Assembly (NCBI GenBank): GCA_023415335.1
Contig: JAEZLD010000191.1
Location: 1 to 45,259 of the forward strand
Source of the DNA: Bacillota bacterium
Lineage (GTDB): Bacteria > Bacillota > Clostridia > Clostridiales > Caloramatoraceae
Length of the DNA: 45,259 nt
Reading direction: 5' to 3'
The notes beneath the pieces are model-generated. The model searched no databases. It saw only the letters and a list, made by a program, of their open reading frames with translations, and was not told where the DNA came from. Both the position numbers and the translations under genes were made by a program. Positions 31,535 through 39,735 of this stretch are shown here, in pieces (the stretch's first letter is position 1; the number at the start of each line of letters is the position of its first letter).

Positions 31535-32566
31535 ATGGTCAAAATCAAAGTACTAATTGCAGACGATTCTGCTTTTATGCGCAGAATAATAAATGATATT
31601 ATATCTAGTCAAAGTGACATGGAAATAGTGGGTTATGCAAGGGATGGCCAGGATGCAGTGAATAAAGCATTGTTATTGAAGCCAGATTTAATAACAATGG
31701 ATATTGAAATGCCTAAAAAAAATGGTTTAGAAGCAACAAAGGAGATACTTTACAGACACAAGTGTAAGGTAATTATGGTAAGCAGCCATACCTCTACAGG
31801 CTCTGAAATAACAATGGAAGCATTAAGCAGTGGAGCGTATCATTTTATACAAAAGCCCAATATAAGTCAGGGTGTCAACATGGATACCATTGGGCGAGAG
31901 CTTATCGATTTAATACGCTCTGCTTTTCAAAATGACTCCAATTCATATGACGGTAACTCAAAACCATATAACTCCTTAAGCTGTAATAATGCTTGCCCGT
32001 TAGGACTACAACCTAAGTGCCTTCTACTAGGAGCTTCAACAGGAGGTCCAAAAGTATTATTCAACATCATAAAAGGTATCCCCAATACAATAAAGGTACC
32101 TGTTTTCGTAGTTCAGCATATGCCCTCGCTTTTCACAAAGGCATTTGCAGATAGAATAAATAAATCATCCTCACTTCAGGTTTATGAAGCTGAAGATGGC
32201 ATGAAACCAGAAGGTGGGAAGGTGTATATTGCACCTGGTGGATATCATATGGTACTGGAATATGGTTTAATAAGGCTTAATGAATCTCCTACTGTACATG
32301 GTGTAAGGCCCTCGGTAGACAACCTATTTATATCGGCCGCTAATTACTATGAGGCACCCATGGTCGCCTGTATATTCACTGGTATGGGCAGGGATGGAGC
32401 AGAAGGAATAAAGGCAGTAAAAAGGTATGGTGGTTACGTACTTGCACAGGACCAGGCAACATCAACAGTTTTTGGAATGCCTAAAGCTGCAATTGATACA
32501 GGATGTGTAGACAAGGTGTTGTCAGACATACAGATAGGCGAGGAGCTCAAGCATATTTTCTCTTAA
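31535..32566 (+). CDS. cheB: chemotaxis methylesterase CheB
   Basis: A 343-residue two-domain protein: an N-terminal receiver (D10, D11, phospho-acceptor D56 in MDIEMP) and a C-terminal methylesterase with the Ser-His-Asp triad in LLGASTGGP (S168), QHMPSLF (H195) and GMGRDGAEG (D288). It removes receptor methyl groups and can deamidate; phosphorylation by CheA activates it. The length is standard. It follows cheD with a one-base gap and precedes cheR. Confidence 0.96.
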   Translation: MVKIKVLIADDSAFMRRIINDIISSQSDMEIVGYARDGQDAVNKALLLKPDLITMDIEMPKKNGLEATKEILYRHKCKVIMVSSHTSTGSEITMEALSSGAYHFIQKPNISQGVNMDTIGRELIDLIRSAFQNDSNSYDGNSKPYNSLSCNNACPLGLQPKCLLLGASTGGPKVLFNIIKGIPNTIKVPVFVVQHMPSLFTKAFADRINKSSSLQVYEAEDGMKPEGGKVYIAPGGYHMVLEYGLIRLNESPTVHGVRPSVDNLFISAANYYEAPMVACIFTGMGRDGAEGIKAVKRYGGYVLAQDQATSTVFGMPKAAIDTGCVDKVLSDIQIGEELKHIFS

Positions 32567-32592
32567 AATGAGCAGAAGAAAAGGGGAAATTT

Positions 32593-33372
32593 ATGGAACT
32601 TCAAAGACTTGAAAATTATGTATACAAGAATCTGGGAATAAACCTGGGTGCATATAAATCCAAACAATATACGCGAAGGGTAGAATCATTTATTGAAAGA
32701 TCAGGTGCAAAAAGCGAAGATGAATTCATAAAACTTCTAATGAATGATTCTCACATTAAAGATAGATTTTTGGACCACCTTACAATAAATGTGTCAGAAT
32801 TTTTCCGAAACAAGGAGTTGTTTCTTCTATTTAAGGATAAACTCAAGGAGGACCTGAAGCCTGAGATAAATACTTTAAAAATATGGAGTGCAGCGTGCTC
32901 AGATGGATCAGAGCCTTACACATTAGCAATAATGATGGACCAGCTCACTCCTAAAAAAGAACATAAAATTATTGCAACTGATATAGATGAAAAAATACTT
33001 CAAACAGCAAAGGCTGGCATATATACAAAAAGAAGCTTAAAGAATGTGGACAGTGACATATTAAACAAATATTTTTATTCTTTAAAAGATGAAAAATTCG
33101 AGATAATATCCGATATAAAAAAAAGGGTGCAGTTTCAAAAGCATGATTTAATATGTTCGAGCTATGGTAGTAATTATGATGCTATAGTATGTAGGAATGT
33201 ATTAATTTACTTTACCTCAGACGCAAAAGCCAGCATTTACAAAAAATTTTATGACGCGCTTAAGCCAGGAGGATTATTATTTATTGGTGCTACTGAAAGC
33301 ATATATAGCTATAAGATTTTTGGCTACGAAAGAGAATCAACATTTATTTATAGAAAGCCAGGTGGAAAATGA
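32593..33372 (+). CDS. cheR: chemotaxis methyltransferase CheR
   Basis: A 259-residue protein with a helical N-terminal domain (ESFIERSGAKSEDEFIKLL) and a SAM-binding Rossmann domain, including the receptor-binding NVSEFFRNKELF, the SAM loop IWSAACSDGSEPYTLA (usually STGEEPY) and CRNVLIYF. It methylates receptor glutamates with S-adenosylmethionine, opposing CheB. Its stop overlaps the cheA start (ATGA), so the two are translationally coupled. Confidence 0.95.
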   Translation: MELQRLENYVYKNLGINLGAYKSKQYTRRVESFIERSGAKSEDEFIKLLMNDSHIKDRFLDHLTINVSEFFRNKELFLLFKDKLKEDLKPEINTLKIWSAACSDGSEPYTLAIMMDQLTPKKEHKIIATDIDEKILQTAKAGIYTKRSLKNVDSDILNKYFYSLKDEKFEIISDIKKRVQFQKHDLICSSYGSNYDAIVCRNVLIYFTSDAKASIYKKFYDALKPGGLLFIGATESIYSYKIFGYERESTFIYRKPGGK

Positions 33373-35429
33373 TTATGGATATGTCGCAGTATCAGGAGAT
33401 TTTTCTAGAAGAATCCTTTGAAAACCTTCAAAATCTTAATGAGTATCTCCTTGAATTAGAAGGAGAACCAGGAAATCTAGACACAGTCAATAAAATATTC
33501 AGAGTTGCCCACACACTAAAAGGAATGGCCGCAAGCATGGGCTTTAATGATATGGCAGAGCTTACCCACAGCATGGAAAGTGTGCTAGATAAGTTCAGAA
33601 ATGGAAGTTTGCAAATAACATCTGATATCATAACGGTACTTTTTCATTGCTTGGATGCTTTAGAGAATATTACTAAAAATGTTCAGAGTGGTAATGATAA
33701 AAAGGTTGATATTTCTCAGCTTATGAGTATGCTTAATGCCGCAGGAACCGGTAATGTCAGCGTAGACAAGCCCTCTGCAAGAGCTATGCCTGATAATGCT
33801 TCAATTGAGCCGAAAAAAATAATGCAGTTAAATATTTATGACAAAAATGTAATTAAGGAAGCCATAGAAAAAGGATATAATGTTTTATGTGTAGAAATTG
33901 GGATAAATAAGAATTGTCTTCTTAAGGCAGCGAGGTCATTTCTTGTGTATAAGACATTAGAGGACAATGGAGAAATTGTAAAGTGTGACCCTCCAGTTGA
34001 TGATATAGAACAGGAGAACTTTGATAATAGCTTCTCAGTAATATTTTTAACATTTTCTCCACAGGATGAAATAAAGAAGCTTATTGATGGTATATCAGAG
34101 ATTGAATATGTACAAATAACTGATATTAAAGAGACTTCTGTAAGTGAAAATAAGAGCGATCCTGTTCCTGCACAGACTGTTGAGATATCTGCTCCAAGTA
34201 AAGATACAGTAACCATGCCAGATAAGAGCATAGTGCCTACTCCGGTTAAGAACATAGGTAAGGTAAAAGAAAAGGCTGATGATAGCAGGCAGAAGAAGAC
34301 TGGCCACCAATCTGTCAGAGTTGATATAGACAGGCTTGATGCCTTTATGAGCTTGGTAGGAGAGCTTGTAATACACAAAACAAGACTAGAGGAAATATGC
34401 AACAGCAGTGGTGTCAAGGAGCTTAGGGAAGCACTTGAGCAGGTAGGAAGAATTTCCTCTGACCTGCAGGATCTTGTTATGAAGGTTAGAATGGTACCTG
34501 TAGAAACTGTATTCAGCAGATTTCCGAGAGTTATACGGGATTTAGCTCTTGAGCTTAATAAACAGATATCATTTATAATAGAAGGACAGGATACAGAGCT
34601 GGACAGAACTGTAATTGATGAGCTGGGAGAGCCTCTTATCCACTTGGTGAGAAATGCAGCCGATCATGGTATAGAGATGCCAGAGGAACGAATCAGAAAG
34701 GGGAAGGACCCAACAGGTACTATCAGACTTTCTGCATATCAACAAGGCAACAGGGCCATTATTAAGCTTGAAGATGATGGAGCCGGCCTTAGTATAGATA
34801 AAATAAAAAACAAAGCAATAAAAACGGGGATAAACATCAATGGTATGTCAGATGAGGATATCCAAAACCTTATATTCATGCAGGGCTTCAGTACCAGTGA
34901 AAAGGTTACTGATGTTTCTGGAAGAGGGGTTGGTATGGATGCTGTTAAATCCAAAATCTCATCCCTTGGAGGAACTATTGATCTTATTTCCAAGCCAGAT
35001 AAGGGCTCAACAATAATTATAACCCTTCCTCTTACCTTATCAATTATACAGGTGCTTTTAATTAAGCTTGGAGATGAAAGCTTTGGAATATCCTTAGGTT
35101 ATATTGAAAGAGTAATTAAAATTACTGAAAAGGATATTAAACAGAGCAATGGAAGGGATATATATATTTACGAGAATAAAATTATCCCTCTTATAAGATT
35201 GTCCCAGGAACTCAATATAAAAGAAGTTGAGAGTGAAGAGAAATTTGCTGTTATCACAAGAGTGGGTGAAAGAAACGCTGTGTTGTTGGTGGATGCCGTC
35301 ATAGGACAGCAGGAAATAGTAATAAAGCCTTTAGGAAAGAGCCTACATAAACCAAAGGAATATGTAGGTGCAACAATACTAGGAGACGGGCTTGTCACAC
35401 TCATATTAGATGCTACAGCGTTTATATAA
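33369..35429 (+). CDS. cheA: chemotaxis histidine kinase CheA
   Basis: A 686-residue protein with the five CheA parts: an HPt domain (phospho-His48 in VAHTLKGMAASMGF), a low-similarity P2 region with a Pro/Ser-rich linker (about 170-300), P3 dimerisation (VDIDRLDAFMSLVGELV), a HATPase with N-box ELGEPLIHLVRNAADHGIE and G-boxes EDDGAGLS / GRGVGMDAV, and a C-terminal CheW-like P5 domain. It autophosphorylates and passes phosphate to CheY and CheB. The first ATG overlaps cheR; the ATG at 33375 is better spaced from AGGTGG and is an equally good start. Confidence 0.96.
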   Translation: MIMDMSQYQEIFLEESFENLQNLNEYLLELEGEPGNLDTVNKIFRVAHTLKGMAASMGFNDMAELTHSMESVLDKFRNGSLQITSDIITVLFHCLDALENITKNVQSGNDKKVDISQLMSMLNAAGTGNVSVDKPSARAMPDNASIEPKKIMQLNIYDKNVIKEAIEKGYNVLCVEIGINKNCLLKAARSFLVYKTLEDNGEIVKCDPPVDDIEQENFDNSFSVIFLTFSPQDEIKKLIDGISEIEYVQITDIKETSVSENKSDPVPAQTVEISAPSKDTVTMPDKSIVPTPVKNIGKVKEKADDSRQKKTGHQSVRVDIDRLDAFMSLVGELVIHKTRLEEICNSSGVKELREALEQVGRISSDLQDLVMKVRMVPVETVFSRFPRVIRDLALELNKQISFIIEGQDTELDRTVIDELGEPLIHLVRNAADHGIEMPEERIRKGKDPTGTIRLSAYQQGNRAIIKLEDDGAGLSIDKIKNKAIKTGININGMSDEDIQNLIFMQGFSTSEKVTDVSGRGVGMDAVKSKISSLGGTIDLISKPDKGSTIIITLPLTLSIIQVLLIKLGDESFGISLGYIERVIKITEKDIKQSNGRDIYIYENKIIPLIRLSQELNIKEVESEEKFAVITRVGERNAVLLVDAVIGQQEIVIKPLGKSLHKPKEYVGATILGDGLVTLILDATAFI

Positions 35430-35440
35430 GAGGTGGTAGA

Positions 35441-36052
35441 GTGGATTTAGGATTAAACGAGCTGCAGCTGGATGCTCTTAAAGAGGTTGGAAATATTGGT
35501 TCTGGAAATGCTGCAACGGCACTTTCACAGTTATTAGGAAAAAGCATTGATATGAAGGTGCCAGAAATAGATATACTTCAGGTTCCTGAGCTTATAAGGA
35601 CGCTGGGAGATGATGAGGATGTTTTTGTGGGAGTACTACTTAAGGTTTATGGAGACATCCTTGGAAATATACTGTTTTTGCTAGAAGCCAGCAGAGCCAA
35701 GGAGCTTTCAAAAATACTTCTTAATGATATGGACGAATTTGACAGTGAACTAGGGTTATCTATGTTTCAGGAGATGGGGAATATACTTGGAAATTCCTAT
35801 TTAAATGCTATTTCAAAGCTGACAAAACTAAACATGGTAACTTCTGTGCCTGCTGTTTGTATTGATATGCTATCTGCACTGCTAACAGCTTCATTTATGG
35901 AGGCTGAGCAATACAGTGATTATGTTCTGGCAATAGATACAAGCTATCATGAATCAAGCAATGGTTTAGATGAGCATAAATCAGGAGGAACCTTTTTACT
36001 AATTCCTAAACCTGGATCTTTATCAATTATATTATCAAAACTTGGATTATAA
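35441..36052 (+). CDS. cheC: CheY-P phosphatase CheC
   Basis: A 203-residue protein starting with GTG (AGAGGTGG upstream). It has the two pseudo-symmetric phosphatase sites of the CheC/FliY/CheX family: LKEVGNIGSGNAATALS (E..N near residues 11-19) and MFQEMGNILGNSYLNAIS (E..N near 110-115). CheC dephosphorylates CheY-P, is stimulated by CheD, and takes part in adaptation. It is one of two CheC-like phosphatase modules in this operon, the other being in FliY. Confidence 0.93.
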   Translation: MDLGLNELQLDALKEVGNIGSGNAATALSQLLGKSIDMKVPEIDILQVPELIRTLGDDEDVFVGVLLKVYGDILGNILFLLEASRAKELSKILLNDMDEFDSELGLSMFQEMGNILGNSYLNAISKLTKLNMVTSVPAVCIDMLSALLTASFMEAEQYSDYVLAIDTSYHESSNGLDEHKSGGTFLLIPKPGSLSIILSKLGL

Positions 36053-36067
36053 TGGAGGTTTTTAAAA

Positions 36068-36427
36068 GTGGCTAGTATATTAATTGTTGATGATGCGGCA
36101 TTCATGAGAATGATGCTGAAGGATATTTTAAGTAAAAATGGATTTCAAATATTAGGGGAAGCCCCTAATGGCATAAAAGCCATAGAAATGTATAAAAACG
36201 AGAAACCCGATATTGTTACAATGGACATAACCATGCCAGAGATGGATGGAATTCAGGCATTAAAGGAAATAAAAGCTTATGATCCCTCTGCAAAGATAAT
36301 AATGTGCTCTGCAATGGGCCAGCAGACTATGGTTATGGACGCTATAAAAGCTGGTGCCAGGGACTTTATTGTTAAACCCTTTCAGGCTGAAAGAGTACTT
36401 GAGGCAGTAAAAAAGGTTCTTGGTTAG
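36068..36427 (+). CDS. cheY: response regulator CheY
   Basis: A 119-residue single receiver domain starting with GTG (AATGGAGG upstream). It has D8/D9, phospho-acceptor D53 (VTMDITMPEMDG), Ser in MCSAMGQQ, and Lys in VKPFQ. There is no output domain. Phosphorylated by CheA, it binds the flagellar switch: FliM and FliY in this same operon both have N-terminal CheY-docking motifs. Clearance is expected through CheC and FliY, as no CheZ gene is present. Confidence 0.94.
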   Translation: MASILIVDDAAFMRMMLKDILSKNGFQILGEAPNGIKAIEMYKNEKPDIVTMDITMPEMDGIQALKEIKAYDPSAKIIMCSAMGQQTMVMDAIKAGARDFIVKPFQAERVLEAVKKVLG

Positions 36428-36437
36428 GAGTGAGACT

Positions 36438-36827
36438 ATGCAGATTATAGTTTTTAGTTTAGGTCCGGAAAAATATGCAATAGAAACAAGGTTTATAAAC
36501 GGAATAGATAGATGCCTTCAGATAACTAAAGTACCCAATGTTAGCCCTTATATAAGAGGTCTTGCTAACCTTAGAGGAAATATAATCAGCATAATGAGCT
36601 TAAAAACATACCTTGATATTGACGATAATTCTCCGGAGATGAATACTCTTATATTTAACAAAGAGGAAGAGCAGGTAGGGCTGCTGGTAGATAAGGTTAT
36701 CGAGGTTCTTAGTATAAATGAGAATACAATTGAACACCTGGAGAATCCTTCTGAATATATAACTGGTATTATTAACAAAAATGGTGATATAATTACATTA
36801 CTAGAAGGAGATGGTCTCCTTAGCTAG
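36438..36827 (+). CDS. cheW: chemotaxis coupling protein CheW (second copy)
   Basis: A 129-residue CheW domain starting at ATG 36438, seven bases after AGGAG. A TTG 18 bases earlier lies inside cheY and is less likely. It has QIIVFSLGPEKYAIETRFI, the core SPYIRGLANLRGNIISIMSL, EEEQVGLLVDKVIEVLSI and a short C-terminus. It is shorter and diverged from the copy at 30576. Between cheY and fliM it could couple a different set of receptors or help link array and motor components; the second is inference. Confidence 0.88.
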   Translation: MQIIVFSLGPEKYAIETRFINGIDRCLQITKVPNVSPYIRGLANLRGNIISIMSLKTYLDIDDNSPEMNTLIFNKEEEQVGLLVDKVIEVLSINENTIEHLENPSEYITGIINKNGDIITLLEGDGLLS

Positions 36828-36838
36828 AAGGGGGTATA

Positions 36839-37831
36839 ATGATGAGCGAAAAACTCTCCCAAGGTGAAATAGATGCCCTTCTTGCGGCTCTTTCATCCGG
36901 AGAAATAGGTGTGGAGGATCAACGAGAGGAAGATAAGCATAAGGTGAAGAAATATGATTTTAAGCGTCCTAACAAATTCTCCAAGGAACACATCAAAACT
37001 ATTGAAATGGTTTATGATAATTTCTCAAGGATTGTATCCAATTACCTTACTGCCTCTTTAAGAACGTCTGTTCAGGTTAAGGCATTATCTACTGAGCAGA
37101 CAACATTTGAAGAGTTTATACACTCTATACCTAATCCTACAGTACTTATAAGCTTTTATCTTAAGCCTTTTGATGGACTCATAATGTTTGAAACAGGTCC
37201 TCAATATGTGTTTCAGATAATAGATATCCTCTTCGGAGGCTGTGGGAATGTATCTTATAAGACAAGAGAATTTACTGAAATAGAAAAAAATATAATAAAG
37301 AAAATAAATTGGAAACTGCTTGAAAACATGAGGTATGCCTGGGAGGATATCATAAAGGTAGAACCAGTATTTGAAAGCCTGGAAACCAATCCTGTCCTTA
37401 ATCAATTTATGGCCCCTAACGAGCCTGTAGTTTTGGTTACATTGGACGTGGAGATTTCTGGCCATGAAAGCTTCATGAATGTTTGTATACCATATATTTC
37501 AATAGAAAAGTATATGGACAAATTAGTAATCCAATATAAGACAGTTACATCTACAAAAAACGAAGTAAGCAGAGGTAAGATAGAGAGTAACCTTATGAAT
37601 GTATACGTTAACTCCACTGCGGAGCTTGGCTGTAGTACAATAACAATTGAAGATTTCATAAACCTCTCTGTTGGAGATTGTCTTATGTTAAACCAAAAGA
37701 TTTCTGAACCGCTTAATTACTATATAGAGGACAGCCTGCAATACAAGGTATATGCAGGAGTTGTTAATAATAAAAAAATAGGGGTTCAGATAGCCGAAAT
37801 ACTTTTTAAGGATGTGGATAATGATGAGTGA
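36839..37831 (+). CDS. fliM: flagellar motor switch protein FliM
   Basis: A 330-residue protein with the N-terminal CheY-P docking motif LSQGEIDALLAAL, a linker, the CheC-like middle domain (KKYDFKRPNKFSKEHIKTIEMVYDNFSR, NPTVLISFYLKP) and a C-terminal SpoA/FliN-like domain. It forms the C-ring of the flagellar motor at the cytoplasmic base and sets rotation direction. AGAAGGGGG precedes ATG 36839 (second ATG three bases on). Its end overlaps the fliY start. Confidence 0.95.
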   Translation: MMSEKLSQGEIDALLAALSSGEIGVEDQREEDKHKVKKYDFKRPNKFSKEHIKTIEMVYDNFSRIVSNYLTASLRTSVQVKALSTEQTTFEEFIHSIPNPTVLISFYLKPFDGLIMFETGPQYVFQIIDILFGGCGNVSYKTREFTEIEKNIIKKINWKLLENMRYAWEDIIKVEPVFESLETNPVLNQFMAPNEPVVLVTLDVEISGHESFMNVCIPYISIEKYMDKLVIQYKTVTSTKNEVSRGKIESNLMNVYVNSTAELGCSTITIEDFINLSVGDCLMLNQKISEPLNYYIEDSLQYKVYAGVVNNKKIGVQIAEILFKDVDNDE

Positions 37832-38924
37832 CTCTATGCTGACTCAGGATGAAATAAATGCCTTGATAAATGGGGTTTCCCACCCCAGCTCTCTTTCTGA
37901 TGAAGACAAGGACCTTCTTGGAGAAATAGGAAACATCTCTATGGGGTCAGCCTCAACTGCACTTTCAACCATAGTAAACAAAATGGTTAATATAACTACC
38001 CCTAAGGTAAGCATTACAACCTTAAGTGAAATAAAAAACTCTTTTGAAGTCCCTAACGTAGTGCTTGAGGTTATGTACACTGAAGGACTTAATGGTGTAA
38101 ATATCCTTTTGATTAAGATGCCTGATGCAGGAATAATTGCAGATTTAATGATGGGCGGAGATGGGAGTAAACAGGTAGAAAGCCTATCTGAGCTTGAGCT
38201 TAGTGCTGTATCTGAAGCAATGAATCAGATGATAGGCTCTTCTGCAACATCCCTTTCAACCATGCTTAATATACCGATAAATATATCTCCACCAAAAGCA
38301 ATGATTTGGGACAATAACTCCAGCAGCTTATCCTCAAAGGTATCAGAAAAGGATTCAATAGTAAAAATTGCGTTCCGCCTGACAATTGGAGAGCTTATTG
38401 ACAGCGAAATAATGCTCCTTCTTATGGAGGATACTGCAAGGGCAATAATAGATAAAATGTCAGGGAAGGGTTACGAAGAGGTTTATCCCCAGGCTGATTT
38501 TGAAGTTCAGCCTATAAACACTAAAGAAGCGTACCCTATGACAGAAGAAAGATCTCATGATGAGCCCGTACGGTCATCAACCAATGTTGTGGTTAATGAT
38601 AATGTAAATATTCAGAAGGCACAGTTTTCACCTTTAGACAATACCTCAAAGGGTGGGAATCAAAACATAAACCTGATTATGGATGTACCTCTGCAGATTT
38701 CTGTAGTTCTTGGTAAGGCACAAAAATCCATAAAGGAAATACTCGAGCTTTCAAGTGGTTCACTGGTTGAGTTAGACAAGCTTACGGAGGAGCCAGTAGA
38801 AATACTTGTTAACGGAAAAAAAGTAGCTCTTGGTGAGGTAGTTGTTATAGATGAACATTTCGGAGTCCGTATTGTCAGCATTATCAGCAATACAGAGAAG
38901 GTCAAAAGTCTGCAGACAAGGTGA
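37821..38924 (+). CDS. fliY: flagellar motor switch phosphatase FliY
   Basis: A 367-residue FliY with an N-terminal docking motif LTQDEINALINGV for CheY-P, a two-site CheC-like phosphatase domain (LGEIGNISMGSASTALS and EAMNQMIGSSATSLS), a Ser/Asn-rich linker (about 215-285) and a C-terminal FliN/SpoA domain (VPLQISVVLGKAQKSIKEIL, ILVNGKKVALGEVVVID). It binds in the motor C-ring and dephosphorylates CheY-P there. ATG 37821 or 37824 is preferred over 37812, with AAGG upstream. It overlaps fliM by eleven bases. The terminator's left arm starts inside its last codons. Confidence 0.94.
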   Translation: MMSDSMLTQDEINALINGVSHPSSLSDEDKDLLGEIGNISMGSASTALSTIVNKMVNITTPKVSITTLSEIKNSFEVPNVVLEVMYTEGLNGVNILLIKMPDAGIIADLMMGGDGSKQVESLSELELSAVSEAMNQMIGSSATSLSTMLNIPINISPPKAMIWDNNSSSLSSKVSEKDSIVKIAFRLTIGELIDSEIMLLLMEDTARAIIDKMSGKGYEEVYPQADFEVQPINTKEAYPMTEERSHDEPVRSSTNVVVNDNVNIQKAQFSPLDNTSKGGNQNINLIMDVPLQISVVLGKAQKSIKEILELSSGSLVELDKLTEEPVEILVNGKKVALGEVVVIDEHFGVRIVSIISNTEKVKSLQTR

Positions 38925-38940
38925 TCTGCAGACTTTTTTA
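38904..38940 (+). terminator. terminator of the chemotaxis/switch operon, overlapping the fliY stop
   Basis: AAGTCTGCAGA (38906-38916) pairs with TCTGCAGACTT (38925-38935), followed by a T-run. The left arm is coding (final fliY codons) and the TGA sits in the loop, so ribosomes finishing fliY cover part of the hairpin. Confidence 0.85.
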
Positions 38941-38947
38941 TAAGTTA

Positions 38948-38974
38948 TAAAGCTTTAGGAAAAATATTCGATAA
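38948..38974 (+). promoter_or_regulatory. sigma-28 (FliA/SigD) type promoter of the flgM operon
   Basis: TAAA (38948-38951), exactly 15 bases, then TTCGATAA (38967-38974) matches the flagellar late-gene consensus TAAA-N15-GCCGATAA at all but two positions. It lies between the terminator and flgM, giving a leader of about 25 bases, and is where such a promoter is expected. Confidence 0.75.
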
Positions 38975-39007
38975 TTTTAATGTAAGCTTATAAAAGGAGG
39001 TGTGTTT

Positions 39008-39289
39008 ATGAAAATATATAACAATGTTAATAAGATAATGAACCTATATAAGGATACTACATCCATAGACAGGACTCCAGATTGTATAAGCACTAAAAAA
39101 GATGAGGTTCATATTTCTCAGGCGGTAAAGGATATGTCAAGATATATTGAAAGCTGTTTAAATTCTGATATAACAACTGATAAGGTTGATGCAATAAGGA
39201 AGCGTATTATGGAAAATACATATAGCATAGATACAAGGGAGCTTTCAAGAGCTATTTTAGATGATATTAACGGAAGTGGTGATAAATAA
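39008..39289 (+). CDS. flgM: anti-sigma-28 factor FlgM
   Basis: A 93-residue protein with FlgM features: a flexible N-terminal half and the C-terminal sigma-binding helices (VHISQAVKDMSRYIE, TTDKVDAIRKRIMENTYSIDTRELSRAILDDI). It holds the motility sigma factor inactive until the hook-basal body is complete and it is exported. ATG 39008 is preferred over the GTG at 39002, with AAAGGAGG seven bases upstream. It is the first gene after a sigma-28-type promoter, so it likely regulates its own transcription. Its stop overlaps the flgN start by one base. Confidence 0.9.
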   Translation: MKIYNNVNKIMNLYKDTTSIDRTPDCISTKKDEVHISQAVKDMSRYIESCLNSDITTDKVDAIRKRIMENTYSIDTRELSRAILDDINGSGDK

Positions 39290-39720
39290 TGGATATTGTT
39301 GCTTTAATGGAAGCTCAAAAATTTCTTTTACAGGATTTAAATGTAATCCTTGATAGAGAAAAGGATATACTTATAAATGATAAATGCGATGAGCTTCAAT
39401 CTATTATAGATGCAAAATCAGATATCTCTCAGAAGCTTTCAATTGTTGAAAAAAAACGCCAGCAGTTATATCCAGGAGTTAAGGCTGAAGACCTGGTAAA
39501 GGATGGAGTCCTGGATGAGGAAGTCATAAATGATCTAAGGAAGCTGGCAGCTTCTGCGAAAGATAAGAGTGATATAAATATGGCATTAACACGCCAGTCT
39601 TTAAATTATATCAGAGCTATCACCTCTGCATTAGATACAAGGACAAAAACACTTACCTATGGAAATACTGGCAAGCTTGAGGATGATTCCTCTGCAAGCC
39701 TTTTCAGCCAAAAGATATAG
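39289..39720 (+). CDS. flgN: flagellar export chaperone FlgN
   Basis: A 143-residue largely helical protein of FlgN type, with a long N-terminal coiled-coil-like run (EAQKFLLQDLNVILDREKDIL) and a second helix with SLNYIRAITSALDT. FlgN keeps the hook-junction proteins FlgK and FlgL in an export-ready state and delivers them to the type III apparatus; both clients are encoded directly downstream. It overlaps flgM by one base and ends 15 bases before flgK. Confidence 0.85.
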   Translation: MDIVALMEAQKFLLQDLNVILDREKDILINDKCDELQSIIDAKSDISQKLSIVEKKRQQLYPGVKAEDLVKDGVLDEEVINDLRKLAASAKDKSDINMALTRQSLNYIRAITSALDTRTKTLTYGNTGKLEDDSSASLFSQKI

Positions 39721-39735
39721 GAGGAATGCTTTATT

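Noticed and set aside
33836..34417. Open frame of 193 codons antisense to cheA
   Set aside because: Its hydrophobic Ser/Leu-rich translation is typical of the reverse complement of a Lys/Glu/Asp-rich coding stretch; cheA motifs are intact across it.
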